A DNA stretch of 43,632 nucleotides from Firmicutes bacterium ADurb.Bin248 (lineage in GTDB: Bacteria; Bacillota; Clostridia; Christensenellales; CAG-138). Every line of letters begins with the position of its first letter. The first letter of the stretch is position 1. The stretch covers positions 1 to 43,632 of the forward strand of contig MWBW01000024.1 in NCBI GenBank assembly GCA_002069725.1. Reading direction: 5' to 3'. Both the position numbers and the translations under genes were made by a program. Positions 8,076 through 15,848 of this stretch are shown here, one piece after another. The notes under the pieces were generated by a model, which saw only the letters and a program-made list of their open reading frames with translations, was not told where the DNA came from and did no database searches.

Positions 8076-8323
8076 TGCAATACCACGCGCCGACTCTGGT
8101 GCATTCAATTGCATTCTGGCAATCTATTATGTATATTACTATGTACAATAACCCCACCGCAAGAGCGACGGGAGGTCTGTGCTTGAAACTACCCGCATTA
8201 TCGCGGCTCTCCTTCGCCAAGCATCGCTTCAATCAAAACACCAACCGCAAGTGGATACTTTATAGCATCTTTCTCTATTAAGCTCTGATTTACTATGGCG
8301 TTTATAGAAATTTCGATTTTATG

Positions 8324-8376
8324 TTGCGCATTCTAACATAAGTTGTATAATTAATATCAATTATTTCACGATGGAG
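8324..8376 (+). promoter_or_regulatory. Promoter and RBS of the PemK/MazF-like gene
   Basis: TTGCGC (8324-8329), a 16-bp spacer and TATAAT (8346-8351), followed by a GGAG ribosome-binding site at 8373-8376, 8 bp before the ATG at 8385. Confidence 0.7.
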
Positions 8377-8384
8377 AAGCACAA

Positions 8385-9152
8385 ATGAGCAAGCCTCTTG
8401 ATTTGGCCGAAATCAATAGCTAGATTACTCAAACGCTTAGCAATATTGACACCTTCTTTCAATCATTACTTAAATCAACTGACCATAAGGATCATAAAAA
8501 GGCGAGTCTTCTTGCCTATTGGGTGAGAGATTACCTGTATATGTTGAGATGCGAAGCGCGTTTTAAACCTGCGGAGCTTATTCGTTTTTCGCGAGGGGAT
8601 ATTGTCCGAGTTAATTTTGGCTTCCGTATAGGCAATGAACTAGGCGGCAACCATTACGCAATTATAATTGATACGAGAAATAATAAATCCTCCGGATTGG
8701 TCACTGTAATCCCTTTGACCTCAGTAAAACCAACATCCGCGCAAAACGAATATTCCCATTGGCTCAAAGTCGGCGTAAAAGACATAGCGCAGCAAAGATG
8801 TAAAAAGCTTCTAGAAGAAACAAACCGCTATGCGGCAGAGCTGGAGAAGGCTATTGATCAGTTGTCGGAGTCTAAAGCCATTACGAAGGATGATATTGAT
8901 CGTATTAAACGAGAAGTTGATGCCACGAGGCAAAAGTATGAAGTGGCGAAGCGGAATGTGGATGAAGTTAATAAGATGCACGACGGTTCGATTGCTAACG
9001 TTGGGCAGATCGTTACCGTGAGCAAGCAACGTATACTATACCCATTAAAAAATTCGGATGTGCTATACGCATGTAGCTGTGCAACCGATGATATGCAAGA
9101 AATTAGCAAAATAGTCACAAAATTATTCATTGATCGAGGGTTAAAACCTTGA
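8385..9152 (+). pseudogene. PemK/MazF-like toxin-domain gene with in-frame amber codon
   Basis: A good promoter, RBS and ATG at 8385 open a frame that meets TAG at codon 13 (8421-8423) and then continues in the same frame for another 242 codons. Downstream, FSRGDIVRVNFGFRIGNELGGNHYAIIID and GLVTVIPLTSVKP match the PemK/MazF (CcdB-fold) endoribonuclease core. A long alpha-helical coiled coil (about residues 140-200 of the full frame) is inserted before a last strand (GQIVTVSKQRILYPL). The insertion is unusual; plain MazF proteins are about 110 residues. No antitoxin gene is seen next to it. Initiation at a later codon (ATG at 8541, in WVRDYLYML) could still give a toxin-domain product. Either decay, or a single-base error in the sequence. 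Confidence 0.75.
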
Positions 9153-9230
9153 CAATAAGAGTACACTTGAATATAATGATAACATATTGAGCCGTTCGCG
9201 GCCGCGCGAAAGCGCAAATGGTTATTATGC

Positions 9231-9256
9231 AAAAGCCCGCAAGGGCTTTTGTCATA
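9231..9256. terminator. Bidirectional intrinsic terminator
   Basis: AAAAGCCC-GCA-AGGGCTTTT (9231-9250) gives a tight hairpin with A and T tracts on either side. It lies between the convergent PemK/MazF-like and holin-like genes and can serve both. A second hairpin, GCCCGC/GCGGGC (9267-9291), lies just after the holin-like gene. Confidence 0.85.
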
Positions 9257-9328
9257 TAAAGAACTAGCCCGCCGCCATTACGACAGCGGGCTGTGCACAT
9301 ATCCCCGGCAGGAGGACAACCGGGAAGC

Positions 9329-9607
9329 TTAATCCGTTTTCTTTACGCTGGCAATGAGGTCGTACCCGCCGTTCGCGGCGAGGGAAACCACAACGGCATT
9401 GAGAAAGGATATCCCGACAGTATCCGCGGTCAGGGAGCCGAGGAAGAAGTTCGCCGCGATCAGGACAATGACCGCGATAACCCAGGAGAAGATGCGGGTC
9501 GGGATTTTCTCGATGAACCCCACGCCCTTGAGAAGTTGGGTGATGCCCATCGTGGCAGCGAGTGCGCCCGAGTAGGTGGCGAGCATAGACCAGGTGAAGA
9601 ATTCCAT
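9329..9607 (-). CDS. Small holin-like membrane protein, copy 1
   Basis: A 92-residue hydrophobic protein with three probable membrane segments (about 8-27, 39-58 and 64-83) and a charged C-terminus. Its start follows an excellent GGAGG RBS. It is close to a second gene at 21193-21477: both share TWS-LATY-GAL-AT, KIPTRIFSW or KLPTRIFSW, and SLAANGGYD. I do not recognise a named family with certainty; size and layout are holin-like, and similar small proteins occur beside cell-wall amidases in phages and Clostridia. No lysis gene is adjacent here, so a role other than phage lysis is possible. Confidence 0.75.
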   Translation of the reverse strand: MEFFTWSMLATYSGALAATMGITQLLKGVGFIEKIPTRIFSWVIAVIVLIAANFFLGSLTADTVGISFLNAVVVSLAANGGYDLIASVKKTD

Positions 9608-9866
9608 AGATACCTCCGTTGAGACTTTTCAAAGTATCACGGAGCGCTGTTTTATCCTGACTGCGGCAAACAAATCGCTACGCGATACGTTACCAAGATG
9701 GATAAAAAAGAAGCATACCTATTCATACCGTCGGCATTTCATAAAAAGAAGGTTTAACGCTTGCATATATGGGTTGACGCCATGCCTGACTGTCTGGGAT
9801 TTTGTCTTGCAGCGGGAGCGCGAGCATTCGCTATTCTTGAATATGGTTTCTTCCCCATCCCGCCTT
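9608..9866. other. Gene-free stretch before the phosphorylase promoter
   Basis: Nothing convincing is seen in these 260 bases. A 115-codon open frame on the plus strand (9576-9923) runs antisense to the holin-like start region and has no RBS or known motif. Confidence 0.5.
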
Positions 9867-9956
9867 TTGATAATGCGCCTCCATTATGCTATGATAATTG
9901 ATAAACGGGAATTTGGCGGGTAGTTTTAAGCTGCGTGTAATTTATATAATCGGAGG
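9867..9956 (+). promoter_or_regulatory. Promoter and RBS of the phosphorylase pseudogene
   Basis: TTGATA (9867-9872), a 17-bp spacer, TATGAT (9890-9895), then GGAGG (9952-9956) placed 9 bp before the ATG at 9966. The expression signals are intact although the gene they serve is frameshifted. Confidence 0.75.
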
Positions 9957-9965
9957 CAAAAATCA

Positions 9966-10733
9966 ATGTTTAAAAAAAGAGTTTCCAATATTGGAATTTG
10001 ATTCGAATCCCAAAGCAAAAATAGAGCCGTCGAAATATAATTGTGAAAACAGATGTTCCCGAATGCTGCGTCATAACTTTTTTTGGTGATGTAATTAAAG
10101 AATTGTTGCGATCCGACAAACTAAAGCAAATCGCGACATTCTATACGGCTACTATCAATTTGCCAATATATGAAACCGTATATAACGAAAAGCTTGTTGC
10201 AATTATGCAAGGTTTCTTGGGTGCCGCTGGTGCCGCCGCACAGTTGGAGGAACTGATTGCAATGGGATTTTCAAAGTTCATGATTTGCGGCGCTGCGGGA
10301 GTTTTGCAAAAAGGTATCCAGGTAGGCCGCTTGGTTGTTCCATATTCAGCGGTTAGAGATGAGGGCGTTTCATACCACTATGTAGAACCTTCACGAGAAA
10401 TAGAATGCAATCAACACGCTATAAACACGATTGAAAAACTCTTACATGCGGAGAATATTCCATATATAAAAGCGAAAACATGGACTACAGATGCATTTTA
10501 CAGAGAAACGGAAAAAAATAGCGCTGCGGGTTTTAGAGGGGTGCGTTACAGTGGAAATGGAAGCCGCCGCATTTTTCGCAGTATCAAAATTCCGCAATGT
10601 AATTTTAGGTCAAATATTATTTGGCGGTGATGATCTAAGCGGAGTCGAATGGGATCCGCGCAAGTGGAACAACCGTGAGCAAATAAGAAAAAGTCTCGTA
10701 GAATTGTCATTTAAGGTCTGCTTGCAGCTATAA
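9966..10733 (+). pseudogene. Purine/uridine phosphorylase-family gene with three frameshifts
   Basis: The PNP_UDP_1 family enzyme cleaves nucleosides with phosphate. Pieces are spread over three frames: MFKK, then EFPILEFDSNPKAKIEPSKYN, then VKTDVPECCVITFF to TTDAFYRETEK, then IALRVLEGCVTVEMEAAAFF to the stop. The joins fall at a run of seven A (9972-9978), near TT at 10041-10042, and at a second run of seven A (10512-10518). The family blocks GFLGAAGAAAQLEEL, ICGAAGVLQ and GCVTVEMEAAA (purine-site Glu) are all recognisable. Promoter and RBS are intact. Two of the three breaks are in homopolymers, which fits either slippage-driven decay or long-read sequencing error. Confidence 0.85.
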
Positions 10734-10866
10734 GCTTTTATTCCGTTACGAGCATACTGTGAAGTTCATCATACCTATCGTAAAAAGGGATGCGCCCGTG
10801 CGGTTTCAACGGAGCGAATCGAACGTGAAATCGTACCGGTATTGCCGTTGTTATACGCGAAGAAAT

Positions 10867-10897
10867 GCCCGAATCCTCCAGGAATTCGGGCTTTTTG
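10867..10897 (+). terminator. Intrinsic terminator
   Basis: GCCCGAAT (10867-10874) and ATTCGGGC (10884-10891) followed by TTTTTG. It lies about 130 bp after the phosphorylase pseudogene and near the point where composition changes to high GC, so it may mark the edge of the island. Confidence 0.8.
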
Positions 10898-10983
10898 TTT
10901 TGGCCGAAAATCGCTTGCTCCTTATCATGCAGAGCCTTTGGATGCACCGCGCCGGGCCCGGCAATCCGAGCTTATCGCGGCGG

Positions 10984-11014
10984 AAAAGTCCGGCGGGAAC
11001 GGGACCGTTCCCGC
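10984..11014 (-). terminator. Terminator of the glycoside hydrolase gene
   Basis: GCGGGAACGG-GA-CCGTTCCCGC (10993-11014) is a perfect 10-bp stem. Read on the minus strand it is followed by GGACTTTTCC and sits 15 bp after the stop codon at 11029. Confidence 0.7.
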
Positions 11015-11028
11015 TTCGCTCGTGCGCG

Positions 11029-13485
11029 CTATTCTCCCACATCCCCGAAGTTCTTCCACGCGGCGAACGGGATCATCTCGACGTCGTTGCGGTCGGATTG
11101 GATATAGGGCGGATAGGCGTGCAGCAGCGCGTCGTTGACGAGCGCGTCGCCGGGCATGCCGCCCCCATACGGTGCGAGCATGAGGCTGAACTGCTGCCTC
11201 CCGCCGCGAAACGTCGGCGCGCACGATTGGAAGGATTCGCCCACCGCGTTCGAGATGACATCCGTAAATCCGTGCCTGAGCGTGGGGTGGCGCAGCGGCC
11301 TGCCGCCGTAGACGCCGAAGGGGTTCAGCCAAAGCGCGTACCTGCCGCCTCCCGTACGGCGTACGCGCATGCGCATGAACGCGAAGCTCGTGTCCGCGGC
11401 CGCGCTCTGCGCGATCAACAGGCCCCGATCCCCCGCGCCGAAGGCGACGAAGGCGCAGGTGATGGCGTTGTTGCTCGCATCGATGTCCGGATTGCCGCTC
11501 AAAGCGGCGAAACCGAAATCGAAGCCGCTCAGATCGCCCAGGAAATTGTGCTTGTATACGCAGACGGGCTCCGCGTCGGAGCCCGTGAAGGCGGGCGATA
11601 TCTCGAGCGGCATGACCTCCCGCCAGCGCGCGTCGTACCCGCGCCGGAGCCTGCGCGCCTTGCCCGCCTGCATGCCGCGGTCCTCCGTCATGGGGTATCG
11701 GATGTCCGCATCGACGTACAGGTACGGCAGGTCGCCGACGATCCAGTATTTCTTGACGTATTCGACGGCGCGCTCCTTCTTCCGGCCGAGATAAATCGCG
11801 CCTGTTTCCGTGAGGACCGCCGCGTTCGCGTCCGCTCTGTCCGTGACGAAAGCGGGCTTCCCGCAGGAAAGAACCCGGCCGCCGTAGCGAACCGAGGTGG
11901 CAAAAGAGCCTTGCGCCGTGACGCGCCTGCCGTTATGGAAGAGCGCGAGGCCGCCGTCCGTCAGCCTGAGCGCGATCTCGCCGTTGCCGATCCCGCCTTC
12001 ATCGCAGTAAACCGAGGTTTCCGCGCCCGCCGCCGCGCCCTGCCTGAGGGCGATCTCGAAGCCTTCGCCCTCATAGACGATATCCCTCTCCGGCATGCCG
12101 AACACCTCCCGCGCGAACGAGAAGCGAACCCCCGCCCCCGTCAGGTTCGGCCCGGCGTCTCTGAGCCGGATCAGGCCCCGCTTTTTGCCGTTCCCCCTGT
12201 AATAGCGCCGGGGGATCAGCGCCCTGGCGCCGTCCGACCCCGAAAGCGGCCCGGCGTCCCCGAGTATCGCCTGCGCGCGCTCCAGGTTGCCCTCCGCGAG
12301 CGCGGCCGCCTGCATGAGGCGCGGCTTGCACATGACCGGGGTTGAAAGGCCGAAGTGCGTCGTCGAGAAGGCGGCGAGCCTGTCCCGCATCAGGCCGTCG
12401 AGCCTTTCCTTGACGCTCCCGCGGCCCCCGGCGGCGCAGAGCGCGTATTCGCCCGCGAGCCTTTCCCGTTCGATGCCGGTCCAGAGCTTGGTGTTCTCGA
12501 GCTTGTCCGCCCAGGGGGCGTATCCGTCGAAGGAGCCGTCCGCCGTGTCCTGCCCGAATATCGCTTCGCCGAGCGGCGGATGCGTTTGAAGATAGCGGTA
12601 GGGCGTATCGAACTCCACATAGGAAAGTTTGCTCAATTGCCGCACGATGGTGTTGAGGCCGCCGCGGATCAGCGGCTTTTTGAACCCGAGCGCGCGGGAA
12701 AGGTTGACGTTGACGAGGCCCTGCCAATAGTCGTCGTCCGCGTCCATGTCGAGCAGCACGAGGAGGTCGCACGGCTCGTCCATGCGCGCCTGTTCCCGGC
12801 GTAGCGACTTCACAAGGTTCAGCATGCCCAGGTGATCGAGCGAATCGCCCGGGTTGATCGCGGGAAGAAGCGCGATGCGCTCATTTCTTCCGGGCGCGCC
12901 GTACCAGAGAGGATTGAAGCGTTCCTTTACGGAGAGCTTCGGCACGAAGCAGCCGAAGCCGTTGAAGGAAATGCAGCTGTAATAGATCGAGATCGCCTCT
13001 ATGCCCAGTTCCTTGTAAAGCGGGATCAGCCCCGGCGTCGTCATGCACTCCTGCGGGCGCACGACGGGCGCGTACGTCCCGAACACATCCTTGACGCCGC
13101 TGCCCCATTCGTTCGAGATCGACCAGGCGATGTTCCTTCGGAATTCCTCCGCCGTGTGCGCGGAAACGATGCCGTTGTTGAAGCTCATCAGCTCCATTTC
13201 ATCCGTGCCGTCCGCGACCCTTTTTTTGATGCGCTCAATGAGCTCGGGGCAGAACAGGCGCATGTTGCCGCCCAGGGAGAAGTGGTTTTCGATGTCCCAG
13301 GTCCCGCGAACCGGAACGCCGCCGGCGTTATAAGCGTCGAGCACGTCGAGTATGTAGCGGATGAGGCGGATGTCCTTGCCAATGCCGTCTTCGTCTAGCG
13401 TGTCGGGCCGATAGGAATGATACAGGTTCGTGTGGAACCGGAACGCCACATGGATTTTGCCGCTTGCCGCGCCGAACTTGGCCAT
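11029..13485 (-). CDS. Large putative glycoside hydrolase (GH38/GH57-like barrel)
   Basis: An 818-residue protein without a signal peptide, so cytoplasmic. The N-terminal region (about 10-350) has HVAFRFHTNLYHSYR, VRGTWDIENHFSL, ELMSFNNGIVSAHT and RPQECMTTPGLIPLYKELG. This resembles the (beta/alpha)7 barrels of the GH38/GH57/deacetylase superfamily, with several conserved acidic and His residues. The C-terminal half is beta-rich, as expected for a mannosidase-type accessory domain. I could not fix the exact family or catalytic residues. The start at 13485 follows AAGGAGG. It is 40 bp downstream of a sugar:cation symporter gene on the same strand, suggesting import of a glycoside and its intracellular cleavage. 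Confidence 0.6.
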   Translation of the reverse strand: MAKFGAASGKIHVAFRFHTNLYHSYRPDTLDEDGIGKDIRLIRYILDVLDAYNAGGVPVRGTWDIENHFSLGGNMRLFCPELIERIKKRVADGTDEMELMSFNNGIVSAHTAEEFRRNIAWSISNEWGSGVKDVFGTYAPVVRPQECMTTPGLIPLYKELGIEAISIYYSCISFNGFGCFVPKLSVKERFNPLWYGAPGRNERIALLPAINPGDSLDHLGMLNLVKSLRREQARMDEPCDLLVLLDMDADDDYWQGLVNVNLSRALGFKKPLIRGGLNTIVRQLSKLSYVEFDTPYRYLQTHPPLGEAIFGQDTADGSFDGYAPWADKLENTKLWTGIERERLAGEYALCAAGGRGSVKERLDGLMRDRLAAFSTTHFGLSTPVMCKPRLMQAAALAEGNLERAQAILGDAGPLSGSDGARALIPRRYYRGNGKKRGLIRLRDAGPNLTGAGVRFSFAREVFGMPERDIVYEGEGFEIALRQGAAAGAETSVYCDEGGIGNGEIALRLTDGGLALFHNGRRVTAQGSFATSVRYGGRVLSCGKPAFVTDRADANAAVLTETGAIYLGRKKERAVEYVKKYWIVGDLPYLYVDADIRYPMTEDRGMQAGKARRLRRGYDARWREVMPLEISPAFTGSDAEPVCVYKHNFLGDLSGFDFGFAALSGNPDIDASNNAITCAFVAFGAGDRGLLIAQSAAADTSFAFMRMRVRRTGGGRYALWLNPFGVYGGRPLRHPTLRHGFTDVISNAVGESFQSCAPTFRGGRQQFSLMLAPYGGGMPGDALVNDALLHAYPPYIQSDRNDVEMIPFAAWKNFGDVGE

Positions 13486-13525
13486 AGCGCCTCCTTGGGG
13501 TGAATGCCGTCTGTTTTACGCGCCC

Positions 13526-14974
13526 TCAGTCCCGCGCCGGCCGCGCGGAGGGCTCCGCTGCGGCGCGGCCGAGAGAGGCTTCCATTTGGGCGAGCGTGCG
13601 CCTGTCTATGTTGAATACGAAGCGGATGGCCGCCCACGCCGCCGCCGCGCTGAAGAGCGACATGCCCGCCGCGAGATAGCGCATGTTGAGCGCGGTCTGC
13701 GCGCTCTGGTTCGCGCCGAGCGCGCCGGCGTAGCCGAGCCATTCCATGAGCAGCAGGCCTATGGAAGGCCCGACGCCCTGCGCGATCTTGCGGAAAAACG
13801 AGTGAAAAGCGTAGATGGTCCCCTCCTCCCGCCTGCCGGTCTTCCATTCGTTGTAGTCGATGGCGTCGGCGACCATGGCGTAGGAGGTGATGATGAACAC
13901 CGACGCACCCAGGCCGTTGAGCAGGCAGAAGAACAGGTACAGCAGCATCCCCCGTACGTTGCCCTCCATGGGGAATAGGAGCATAAGCGCGCTCGAGAGG
14001 ACCGGCAGCAGGAGGCTGAGCTGCGACGCCTCCTTCTTGCCCCATCTGCGCGCGATTTTGGCGATGAACGGCATCACGGCGAACATGGGCGCGTAGTTGA
14101 GCAGCATCACGAGGCCCGAAAGGCCCGCGTTGTGGAAGTAGCTCTGGAACATGACGGTGACGGCCATTTCCGAGCCGTAAACGCCCAGGTAGAAGGCGAC
14201 CATGGCAAGCGTCACGCCCACGGCGCCCCGGTTGCCGAGGAAGTTGCGGATGGTTTTAAAATAATTGAACTTCTCCGCGGGCGGGCGCGCCTGTTCGCCG
14301 TGCAGGGCTTCGGGGCGGATGCGCTCCGTCGTGCCGCGGATGAGCAAGCGGAACGAAACGAACGCGATTACGCCGAGTATCAGCGCGATGGGGAAAAGCT
14401 TCCCGCCCATGAGGTTGTCGTCCCTGTCGTAGATGAGCAGGGGCAGCCCGACGCCGATGCCAATGGAGGCGATGAGCGCGCCCGCGTTGCGCCAGGCCGA
14501 AAGCTGCGCCCGCTCGCCCGGTTCCGCCGTGATGACGGAAACCAGGGAGCCGTAGGGCACGTTGACGACGGTATAAAACAGGTCCCACGCCATGTAGCCC
14601 AGCATGCACACCGTGATCCTGAGCCAGAGCGCCGCGTTCGGGATGGGGATGAAGCACAGCGCCGCCGCGACGACCAGCCCGAAGGAGCCGAAGTGGATGT
14701 AGGTCTTGAACTTGCCGCGCCTGAATCGCCTTTTGCTGTTGTCCATCAGCGCGCCGATGAGCGGATCGTTGACGGCGTCCCATATTTTGAGGATCACCAG
14801 CAGCAGCGCGAAAAGCGAGGCGCTCAAGCCGATGTACTGCGTATAGAACACGGCAAGATAGCTCGCCAGCGCGAAGGACATGTTGCAGCCGAAGTCCCCC
14901 GCGGCGTAAGCGAGCTTATCGCGCATGCCGAACTCCGGGTATCCGTTTTCGTCGAAAGAGCGCGCCCGTTTCAT
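13526..14974 (-). CDS. GPH-type sugar:cation symporter (MFS)
   Basis: A 482-residue membrane protein of the glycoside-pentoside-hexuronide (MelB/XynP) family. Twelve membrane segments are evident. The family signature is present near the N-terminus: KLAYAAGDFGCNMSFALAS, then IWDAVNDPLIGALMDNSKRRFRRGKFKTYI (the acidic residues in helix 2 bind the coupling cation). The chosen ATG at 14974 follows AGGACGG; upstream in-frame codons back to 15208 look non-coding. First gene of a likely two-gene unit with the hydrolase. The substrate is probably a glycoside or oligosaccharide; which one cannot be read from sequence. Confidence 0.88.
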   Translation of the reverse strand: MKRARSFDENGYPEFGMRDKLAYAAGDFGCNMSFALASYLAVFYTQYIGLSASLFALLLVILKIWDAVNDPLIGALMDNSKRRFRRGKFKTYIHFGSFGLVVAAALCFIPIPNAALWLRITVCMLGYMAWDLFYTVVNVPYGSLVSVITAEPGERAQLSAWRNAGALIASIGIGVGLPLLIYDRDDNLMGGKLFPIALILGVIAFVSFRLLIRGTTERIRPEALHGEQARPPAEKFNYFKTIRNFLGNRGAVGVTLAMVAFYLGVYGSEMAVTVMFQSYFHNAGLSGLVMLLNYAPMFAVMPFIAKIARRWGKKEASQLSLLLPVLSSALMLLFPMEGNVRGMLLYLFFCLLNGLGASVFIITSYAMVADAIDYNEWKTGRREEGTIYAFHSFFRKIAQGVGPSIGLLLMEWLGYAGALGANQSAQTALNMRYLAAGMSLFSAAAAWAAIRFVFNIDRRTLAQMEASLGRAAAEPSARPARD

Positions 14975-15170
14975 AAAATTTTTCCGTCCTTTGCGCGTCG
15001 ATGTGCGTTTGTGCCGTGAATTAGGGCTGCCGTGCCGCTTGCCGCAAGCCCTTGCCTCCATGTTAGCATCCCCGCGGGCTGTGCGCAACCGGAATTCGCA
15101 CGCGGGGCCCCTTGCGCGCCGCGGGGCTTCCGCAGCGGAAACCCGATCCCGCCGCCCGGGCGCGCGCGAT

Positions 15171-15196
15171 GAAAAACGGGCCGCTCCCGCGGCCCG
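15171..15196 (-). terminator. Terminator of the flavodoxin gene
   Basis: CGGGCCGC-TCCC-GCGGCCCG (15177-15196) followed on the minus strand by TTTTTC; it lies just after the flavodoxin stop codon. Confidence 0.85.
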
Positions 15197-15214
15197 CCGT
15201 TGCTGCATGCTCCT

Positions 15215-15655
15215 CTATTCCTCAAGCTTTTTGGGCTTCCCGCCCGTGTTCACGTCGCGGTAGGAAACCACGGTGCAGCCCATGTCCTCGACGAGCTTGA
15301 TCGTGCCCGCGCGGCTTTCGGACGTATCCCCGCCGCCGGAGCAGAAGAAAAGCTCGACCTCCTTGTTCGCCGGCAGGAGCTTCACCATGGAATTGAACGC
15401 GGGCGCGGGGTAGCTCGCCCAGATGGGCGCGCCGAGCGCGATGCGGTCGTACCCGGTCAGGTCGACCCCGAGCGGCTCTATATCCGAAGCCTTGCGCTTC
15501 ATCGCCTGCGGGCAGCCGGGCAGAAACGCGGTGAACAGGCCGCGCTTTTTCTTTTCGCGCACGCGCACGCAGTCCGCCTTGAGCTCCGAAGCGAGCTTTT
15601 CGGCCTCCGTCATGGTCGCGCCGCCAAAGGTATAATACAGTATGATGGTTCTCAT
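15215..15655 (-). CDS. Flavodoxin-like FMN protein
   Basis: A 146-residue single-domain protein. The N-terminal strand MRTIILYYTFGGATMTEAEKLA has the flavodoxin phosphate-loop position, though the loop reads YTFGGATMT rather than the classic TGT(N)T. The later GAPIWASYPAPAFNSM corresponds to the isoalloxazine-binding loop, and ELFFCSGGGDTSES to the next one. The start at 15655 has a GGGAGGG RBS. It stands alone, with its own terminator, between the symporter and the lyase. Probably a low-potential electron carrier or flavodoxin-like quinone/menaquinone reductase; the partner is unknown. Confidence 0.82.
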   Translation of the reverse strand: MRTIILYYTFGGATMTEAEKLASELKADCVRVREKKKRGLFTAFLPGCPQAMKRKASDIEPLGVDLTGYDRIALGAPIWASYPAPAFNSMVKLLPANKEVELFFCSGGGDTSESRAGTIKLVEDMGCTVVSYRDVNTGGKPKKLEE

Positions 15656-15769
15656 AAAGTCCCTCCCGATGAATCGGTTTGTTTTCCGGTGTTGCGCACA
15701 GTATAACAGCGAAGGAAGGATTTGTAAACGAAAAACCGCCGCCGCTTGCCTCATTCTCCGAAACGCGCG

Positions 15770-15848
15770 AAAACGCCCCTCGCCGTTAAAGCGCAGGGCG
15801 TTCCAGCCAAACTTGATTGTCAATTGTCCATTGTCAATTGTCAATTAT
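15770..15848 (-). terminator. Repeated 3'-UTR/terminator module, copy A
   Basis: Read on the minus strand after the lyase stop codon: four AATTGAC-type heptamers, ATCAAG, then the hairpin AACGCCC..GCG-TTTAACG-CGC..GGGCGTT and TTTTCG. The same layout follows the ABC permease gene (34456-34537) and the beta-helix lipoprotein gene (35083-35161), with base-pair changes compensated across the stem. Confidence 0.75.

Larger units (their letters stand above)
7900..8384. other. 485-bp gene-free stretch
   Basis: I see no convincing gene here. It holds a strong stem-loop at 8031-8068 and, near its right end, a promoter for the PemK/MazF-like gene. Two short open frames (minus 8008-8232, plus 8075-8281) lack ribosome-binding sites and recognisable motifs, and the stem-loop falls within the first. 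Confidence 0.6.

Noticed and set aside
8008..8281. Two short overlapping open frames
   Set aside because: No RBS, no motif, and a strong hairpin lies inside; nothing supports translation.
10759..12345. A 528-codon open frame on the plus strand
   Set aside because: It runs antisense through the hydrolase gene, is extremely rich in Arg/Ala/Pro, and has no domain or RBS. It is a shadow of high-GC codon use.
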